This document shows positions 4,660 through 5,286 of a stretch of 5,286 bases of DNA, in pieces. The translations under genes were made by a program, and so were the position numbers. The stretch's first letter is position 1, and each line of letters starts with the position of its first letter. This stretch comes from JAKJEP01 sp964580995 (GTDB lineage Bacteria; Planctomycetota; Phycisphaerae; Sedimentisphaerales; SM23-30): the NCBI GenBank assembly GCA_964580995.1, contig CAZOMV010000164.1:1-5286 (forward strand). The letters run 5' to 3'. The notes under the pieces are model-generated. The model saw nothing but the letters and a program-made list of their open reading frames with translations, had not been told where the DNA came from and did not search any database.

Positions 4660-4671
4660 GCTCTTTGACAA
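4660..4671 (+). promoter_or_regulatory. rRNA boxA antitermination site
   Basis: GCTCTTTGACAA matches the E. coli rRNA boxA core GCTCTTTAACAA at 11 of 12 bases and lies about 210 bases before the 16S gene. In known systems, boxA RNA binds NusB-NusE (S10) and makes RNA polymerase resistant to early termination. Confidence 0.75.
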
Positions 4672-4691
4672 GTAAACAGTTGTATGACGTA

Positions 4692-4806
4692 ACGAGAATG
4701 TGTGTTGTATCGGTTCCTGTTCGAACCGGTATATCGTAAATACGGGCCTCTCATGGGCCTGTAGGTGTGAAAAAGTGCTCGCGAGAGCACATTTCAACAT
4801 TCTCGT
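4692..4806 (+). other. Multibranched 16S leader structure
   Basis: ACGAGAATGT (4692-4701) and ACATTCTCGT (4797-4806) form a closing 10-bp helix. Inside are three hairpins: 4707-4732 (CGGTTC/GAACCG core, 6-nt loop), 4741-4763 (TACGGGCC with GGCCTGTA, one G-U) and 4775-4790 (GTGCTC-GCGA-GAGCAC, with a GNRA tetraloop). Together they make a four-way junction. Such leaders help 16S folding and RNase III processing. The partner strand for a processing stem would lie 3' of 16S, outside the window. Confidence 0.6.
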
Positions 4807-4879
4807 GAACAGACGTGAGTGTTGAGCCAATTCGAATGCCAACGGCAGCGGGAGCAATCCGGTTGCCGGCAAACGATAA

Positions 4880-5286
4880 AAATTGAAGAGTTTGATCCTG
4901 GCTCAGAACGAACGCTGACGGCGTGGCTAAGACATGCAAGTCGTACGGACTATTCGATTGAGTAATCGAGAGGATAGTTAGTGGCGAAAGGGTGAGTAAA
5001 GCATAGGTAACGTACCCCTAGCTTCGGGATAGCTGCGTTCCGCAAGGAACTTTAGCGAAAGTGCAGGTAACACCGGATGAAATCTTCGAGCCGCATGGTT
5101 TGAAGATCAAAAGGCTTAGGTACTGGCAAGGGAGGAGCCTGCGTCCTATCAGCTAGTTGGTGAGGTAACGGCCCACCAAGGCGACGACGGGTAGCCGGAC
5201 TGAGAGGTTGACCCGCCACATTGGGACTGAGACACTGCCCAGACCCCCACGGGGGGCTGCAGTAACGAATATTGCGCAATGGACGA
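4880..5286 (+). rRNA. rrs: 16S ribosomal RNA, 5' part, cut by the window end
   Basis: The mature end is placed at AAATTGAAGAG by alignment with E. coli. The 27F primer site AGAGTTTGATCCTGGCTCAG is intact at 4887-4906. About 407 nt are present, reaching roughly E. coli position 375. The GTGAGTAAAGCATAGGTAAC and GGGATAGCTGCG stretches and the GGCTGCAGTAACGAATATTG region point to Planctomycetota, Phycisphaerae. The 338 site has CCCC/GGGG in place of CTCC/GGAG, paired changes that keep helix 14 intact. Nothing suggests a pseudogene. The 3' part and the rest of the operon lie beyond the window. Confidence 0.97.

Noticed and set aside
4539..4739. 66-aa frame in the rRNA leader
   Set aside because: It spans promoter P2, the terminator-like hairpin and boxA, so the DNA there is explained by regulatory structure.

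Overview
The window most likely comes from a Planctomycetota bacterium of the class Phycisphaerae, possibly near Sedimentisphaerales. The main evidence is the 5' part of a 16S rRNA gene at the right end. It has the AACGAACGCTGACGGCG start, a GTAAAGCATAGGTAACG stretch, and a GGCTGC-type version of the usual bacterial 338 site. The placement is by eye, without any database search.

Layout, left to right. Positions 1 to about 1360 hold no convincing gene. They are packed with short repeats: six copies plus one half copy of a dRS3-like palindrome (GGATTCCCGC / GCGGGAATGAC), three other short hairpin repeats, degenerate 5-, 7- and 9-nt tandem arrays, and one imperfect direct repeat of about 92 bp. 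Positions 1360-1673 form a regulatory stretch. It has a near-ideal CRP-type operator (TGTGA-N6-TCACA), then a 163-bp element bounded by perfect 23-bp inverted repeats with two internal hairpins, then a weak promoter and a good ribosome binding site.

Positions 1674-4231 carry two co-directional genes joined by a TAATG overlap. The first encodes a 547-aa fusion of a uroporphyrinogen decarboxylase-fold domain of the MtaA/CmuA methyltransferase type, a thioredoxin-like domain with a CAPC motif, and a second thioredoxin-like domain without cysteines. The second encodes a 304-aa COG0523 (CobW/HypB/UreG-type) P-loop GTPase whose usual metal-binding CxCC motif reads FCICT. I infer that the pair works in corrinoid- or thiol-linked methyl transfer, with the GTPase as a metal or cofactor chaperone or activator. 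No corrinoid protein or substrate methyltransferase lies in the window to confirm this.

Positions 4232 to the end are the start of an rRNA operon on the same strand. There is an AT-rich UP-like stretch, two tandem sigma70-type promoters, a structured leader with a terminator-like hairpin followed by a boxA antitermination site and a multibranched fold, and then the 16S gene cut off by the window end.
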